The notes under the pieces were generated by a model. The model was not told the origin of the DNA and did no database searches. It saw only the letters and a list, made by a program, of their open reading frames with translations. The position numbers and the translations under genes were made by a program. From Crocinitomicaceae bacterium (GTDB lineage: Bacteria; Bacteroidota; Bacteroidia; Flavobacteriales_D; Crocinitomicaceae), in NCBI GenBank assembly GCA_016708105.1, contig JADJGJ010000002.1:806001-870000 (forward strand): a stretch of 64,000 nucleotides of DNA, given 5' to 3'. This document shows positions 60,444 to 64,000 of this stretch, in pieces; the first letter of the stretch is position 1; each line of letters opens with the position of its first letter.

Positions 60444-61766
60444 ATGGAAATTCTGATTAAAGGCGGACAATTAATTCTTAGTTTATCATTGCTAATTGTG
60501 CTCCATGAACTTGGACATTATTTACCAGCACGTTGGTTTAAAACACGCGTTGAAAAATTTTACCTCTTCTTTGATTATAAATTCTCTTTATTTAAAAAGA
60601 AGATTAAAGATACTGAATGGGGAATAGGTTGGATACCTCTGGGTGGATATGTGAAAATTGCAGGCATGATTGATGAATCCATGGACAAGGAACAAATGAA
60701 AAAAGATCCGCAGCCGGATGAATTCAGATCAAAAAAATCATGGCAACGCCTTATCATTATGATTGGTGGTATAGTGGTAAATTTCATTGTAGGTATCCTT
60801 ATTTACTGCATGGTTTTTTTTGTGTGGGGTGAAGATTATTATACGATGAACGATTTCAAAAATGGTTTTGCAGTTCATGAAACCATGGAGAAATATGGAT
60901 TCAGAGATGGTGACCGAGTGTTAGATGTTGATGGTGAAACCCCTCGAGATATTTTAGATGTCAATGTGATGATTATGCTGCGCGGTGCACATAATATTCA
61001 CGTTATGCACGCAGATGGAACAGATGAAACCATAGCACTGCATGAAGACATTGAATGGGAATTGTTCAAATCAGATGGTATGTCACCTTTTACACCGCGC
61101 GTGTATACCGTGATAGGATATGTTGATTCAACCATGAATGCAAAAAAAGCCGGCATACTTGAAGGTGATAGCGTGGTTTCAGTCAATGGTGCCTCAACAC
61201 TTTTTTATGATCAGTTTGTTACTGAAGTACAAAAAAATAAAGGACAAAAGGTGAGCGTATTTTTGTTCAGAAATCAAAATCCTATGACGGTTGATGTGTT
61301 GGTAGATTCAACCGGACGCGTTGGTGTTGCTATGAAAAAAATTACAGATGTTTTCCCTCCGCAACACAATGATTACTCTTTTGGTGAAAGTATTTCTGAA
61401 GGTTTTGGTATGGCATATAATACTTTGCATGATTACGCCGTGCAAATGAAATTTGTATTTACTTCTAAAGGTGCATCAAGCATTGGTGGGTTTGCTTCAT
61501 TTGGTGCTATGTTTGCTCCGGTTTGGGATTGGCACTCATTCTGGATGCTCACTGCATTTATTTCTATCATTCTCGCCTTTATGAATTTTCTCCCAATTCC
61601 TGCGCTTGACGGTGGTCACATCATGTTTTTATTGTACGAAATGATCACCGGCAGAAAACCGGGCGATAAATTCATGGAATACGCGCAAATGGTTGGTATC
61701 ATTCTATTGCTTGGCTTGCTGTTGTTTGCCAATGCTAATGATATTTACAAACTTTTTGTGAAGTAA
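60444..61766 (+). CDS. rseP: RseP-type site-2 membrane protease (M50)
   Basis: The 440-residue inner-membrane zinc protease has the catalytic HELGH motif at residues 21-25 in the first helix (His21, Glu22, His25) and the third ligand in NFLPIPALDGGH near the C-terminus. One or two PDZ domains (residues ~125-280; KAGILEGDSVVSVNG) lie between. RseP cleaves membrane-spanning anti-sigma factors and leftover signal peptides. The PDZ part contains ARGDGDRVL-like FRDGDRVLDVDGE, in line with tandem PDZ domains. Confidence 0.94.
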   Translation: MEILIKGGQLILSLSLLIVLHELGHYLPARWFKTRVEKFYLFFDYKFSLFKKKIKDTEWGIGWIPLGGYVKIAGMIDESMDKEQMKKDPQPDEFRSKKSWQRLIIMIGGIVVNFIVGILIYCMVFFVWGEDYYTMNDFKNGFAVHETMEKYGFRDGDRVLDVDGETPRDILDVNVMIMLRGAHNIHVMHADGTDETIALHEDIEWELFKSDGMSPFTPRVYTVIGYVDSTMNAKKAGILEGDSVVSVNGASTLFYDQFVTEVQKNKGQKVSVFLFRNQNPMTVDVLVDSTGRVGVAMKKITDVFPPQHNDYSFGESISEGFGMAYNTLHDYAVQMKFVFTSKGASSIGGFASFGAMFAPVWDWHSFWMLTAFISIILAFMNFLPIPALDGGHIMFLLYEMITGRKPGDKFMEYAQMVGIILLLGLLLFANANDIYKLFVK

Positions 61767-61776
61767 AATATCATCT

Positions 61777-64000
61777 TCAATAACTCCAACTGTTGGAGAA
61801 TGAGTTGTAGAAGTCAAGCCCAAATTTAAAGTTGAGTTGAACTGAAGGGGCATTATTTTCTCTCATCACATAAAATGCAGAGACTTTGAAAAGCTGTTTT
61901 TTGATTTTAAATTTTCGCTCAATACCAGCATAAAATTCCAGATGTCTGTAATTGAGTTCATCAATTAATAAGATACCACCACCTGCAACTAATTCAATTT
62001 TTGTTTTGTTGATAAGTGGAATTTTATCTGTGATAGCACCATTGAAGTGATGTATAACAAAGGCTTGCAAATAGGGGCGTGCGGTGTGCATGGTGCTGTC
62101 AAGTAATTGAAGTGATTTGAGTGGATTTGAGAAAAAGAAAAAATCTGAACCTCTGAAAAATTTATGTTCAATAAATCTGATTGCGTCAATATCACTCCCT
62201 AAAAAACTACCGGCAACAAAATTCCATTTCATTTCACCAAAGGTGCCTATTGTGACATTGTCCGATGCGCCAAGTTCAAGAAATGAAAAATTCACATCAC
62301 TGCCAAATAGATTAGGCACACCAATTTTATAATTTAATTTCAGTTCAGGATACTCAGTTCCAATGATTATTTTTTTTCCTTTTTTATAGATGTATGATTG
62401 TTTAAAACGGTACGCCAATTCAAGTTCAAAAATAGATACAGTATAGGTTTCAAAAGGTTTTGCTTGAATGTCTGATCCAATATTTTGCATCAATGAATCA
62501 AGCCATGGTGCACGCGCAAGTTCTGGCACTGCAATGCGTTTAGAATAGTCATAACTCACTCTTCCATATAATCCATTTACAATTTCATATCGTTGCCCAA
62601 CAGCAAAAAATGTTTTTCTCACAAAGTTGGATGATGCCCCGGTATTCACAATAGATTCATAATTATTTACGAGATCATACACATCACCACCGGCAATTCT
62701 GAAACTTCCGAAATGTTTTGGTAAATAAGTGTATTCAACACCTAACATTCCCTTCAAATCTTTGTATTTGAAACCATAATCAATTTCACTATTGATGCTG
62801 ATTTTTTGTCCGTTTTCAAATTCTTTGGAGTACATGCCGGAAATTTTATGCCGATAAGGACCAAATCCAAAAAACTGAGGTTGAGAGATTAGTGGAGCAA
62901 TGTAAATTTCTTGTCCTTTTTCTCTGTTTCTAAATCCAACTCCGTTAAGTAAAAAATCCCAGACAGTGAGTTTGTTGTATACGGCGTTCACACTGTCAAT
63001 GTATTCAAACGATGTGAATTCGCGCATGATACTGTCTTGCTCATGGATGTAGAGAAGTTCTTCAGGTTTTAGTTGAATTGGACGAACATTTTCCCAGTAG
63101 AGTGAATCTTTGTCAAATGCATCATCATGATATGACATCACAGAATTTTTAAATTGTTTATGATCAAATCCGGCGTTAAAAATATAATTGCTGTGTTGCA
63201 CTCGGGTATTTGCCATTATTTGATCACTACCGTCATTCATTGTATAAATAAACTCACGTCTTACCACCACCCATTTGCCATCAACAAGTTCATAGTCATG
63301 AATAATTCTGAACTCTTTGAAGTAGTCCATTGCGGCCGGATTGATTGACAAATCAAATGATTTAATCACCCACAAACTATCAATGATATAAATTACACCT
63401 GAAAAAAGCGGACCTTCTTTGAAGCGTGGCTCCACTTTAATTTCATAAATTTTTTGTCCGTTCTCATAAAAAATTCCGCCAAGATTATACTTGTAATTCA
63501 AGAATGCATTCACTGCAACCGGAGACACTAATTGTTTAGATGAAATTTTTGGTAATTCAATCAAGTTTTGATATGGATCTACATCACCATCTTGTACTTT
63601 TTCAAAAAAAATGTAGGGATTATATTCAATTACCTGATTGGGAATTAAATTATCTGCATTGCTAAAATCAACTGATACCACCATGGTGTTATTTGCCTTT
63701 TCAGCGTAGTCATGATGTGCTATAATATCTTCGTGATAGGTTGCGTTTTGCTCAAAATGTGTGACAGAATAAGATTCAATCAGGTTCATTCGCTGTTTCC
63801 CAAGTGTATCTCGTGTAGCTAAAAATGGCAATCTGTTTTCTTTCTCAAGAGATGTTTTTATGTAGGTATTGCATTGATAAGAGTCAAATTGTTTGCCTAG
63901 ATTTTTTTTATTATCAATGACATGACCAATTATTTCTTTAGCTAAATCACGCGTGTCAGAATAAACTTCAACTGTACCCAATTCGGTGGAACTTTCTTTC
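61777..64000 (-). CDS. DUF5686 outer-membrane protein (5' end cut by window)
   Basis: The frame is open to the last base of the window, so the N-terminus is missing; the in-frame TTG at 63981 is not a likely start. The visible 740 residues begin in the DLAKEIIGHVIDNKKN segment that follows the carboxypeptidase-regulatory-like domain in DUF5686 proteins. They continue with DUF5686 features (YKYNLGGIFYENGQKIYEIKVEPR) and a C-terminal barrel region (QLNFKFGLDFYNSFSNSWSY). The family is Bacteroidota-specific and outer-membrane located; function is unknown. Confidence 0.8.
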   Translation of the reverse strand, partial: KESSTELGTVEVYSDTRDLAKEIIGHVIDNKKNLGKQFDSYQCNTYIKTSLEKENRLPFLATRDTLGKQRMNLIESYSVTHFEQNATYHEDIIAHHDYAEKANNTMVVSVDFSNADNLIPNQVIEYNPYIFFEKVQDGDVDPYQNLIELPKISSKQLVSPVAVNAFLNYKYNLGGIFYENGQKIYEIKVEPRFKEGPLFSGVIYIIDSLWVIKSFDLSINPAAMDYFKEFRIIHDYELVDGKWVVVRREFIYTMNDGSDQIMANTRVQHSNYIFNAGFDHKQFKNSVMSYHDDAFDKDSLYWENVRPIQLKPEELLYIHEQDSIMREFTSFEYIDSVNAVYNKLTVWDFLLNGVGFRNREKGQEIYIAPLISQPQFFGFGPYRHKISGMYSKEFENGQKISINSEIDYGFKYKDLKGMLGVEYTYLPKHFGSFRIAGGDVYDLVNNYESIVNTGASSNFVRKTFFAVGQRYEIVNGLYGRVSYDYSKRIAVPELARAPWLDSLMQNIGSDIQAKPFETYTVSIFELELAYRFKQSYIYKKGKKIIIGTEYPELKLNYKIGVPNLFGSDVNFSFLELGASDNVTIGTFGEMKWNFVAGSFLGSDIDAIRFIEHKFFRGSDFFFFSNPLKSLQLLDSTMHTARPYLQAFVIHHFNGAITDKIPLINKTKIELVAGGGILLIDELNYRHLEFYAGIERKFKIKKQLFKVSAFYVMRENNAPSVQLNFKFGLDFYNSFSNSWSY

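Overview
The window is a chromosomal segment of a Bacteroidota bacterium, most likely Flavobacteriales; a Crocinitomicaceae/Fluviicola-like lineage is a guess from gene content only. The signs are an AT-rich genome, almost no Shine-Dalgarno sequences, promoters with the Bacteroidota TTG / TAnnTTTG elements, type IX secretion (T9SS) genes and cargo (PorX, CHU-type and type A C-terminal sorting domains), TamL, DUF5686, S46 peptidase, DUF4295 beside L33/L28, and BshC. I see no IS element, prophage, CRISPR array, tRNA or rRNA; this is core chromosome.

Layout. 1-3.1 kb (+): PorX (cut by the window edge), TsaE and alanine dehydrogenase, overlapping by 4 bp. 3.1-9.3 kb (-): a glycosyltransferase fused to an eroded sugar-phosphotransferase tail, a BNR-repeat secreted protein, and TamL. 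9.3-15.8 kb: SpoU methyltransferase (+), then (-) propeller-SPOR protein, SirB1-like protein, nucleoside phosphorylase, BshC and Ndk. 15.8-22.3 kb (-): two large tandem paralogous T9SS type B surface proteins. 22.5-23.5 kb (+): a Spy/CpxP-like protein and a small unknown.

23.5-30.7 kb (+): a complete histidine operon, hisG-D-C-B-H-A-F-IE, preceded by a promoter, an 18-codon leader peptide with five His codons, mutually exclusive antiterminator and terminator hairpins, and a hairpin over the His codons: a transcription attenuator. This is the best-resolved regulatory system in the window.

30.7-33.4 kb: a DUF4143 ATPase (-), a 0.7-kb AT-rich intergenic region with a ~22-bp-period repeat whose units carry promoter-like elements pointing toward that ATPase, and a ZIP metal transporter (+). 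33.4-36.7 kb (-): a PorE-like OmpA protein and a TPR protein. 37-39.2 kb (+): fluoride channel and an M1 peptidase. 39.2-41.6 kb (-): a PKD lipoprotein and an S46 dipeptidyl peptidase with the DPP11-type Arg. 41.7-43 kb (+): DUF4442 protein and a membrane protein. 43-47.8 kb (-): rimO, a small secreted unknown, ftsY, DUF4295, rpmG, rpmB, cinA. 47.8-51.5 kb (+): DUF4197 lipoprotein, a small secreted protein coupled to a surface protein, and a GT4 glycosyltransferase. 51.5-59 kb (-): pheT, a T9SS type A BNR protein, lipA, an outer-membrane-like protein. 59-64 kb: OsmC (+), CvpA (-), a small unknown (+), RseP (+) and a DUF5686 outer-membrane protein (-) cut by the window end.

Several genes have the TAnnTTTG element only 4-5 nt upstream of the start codon, predicting leaderless transcripts.
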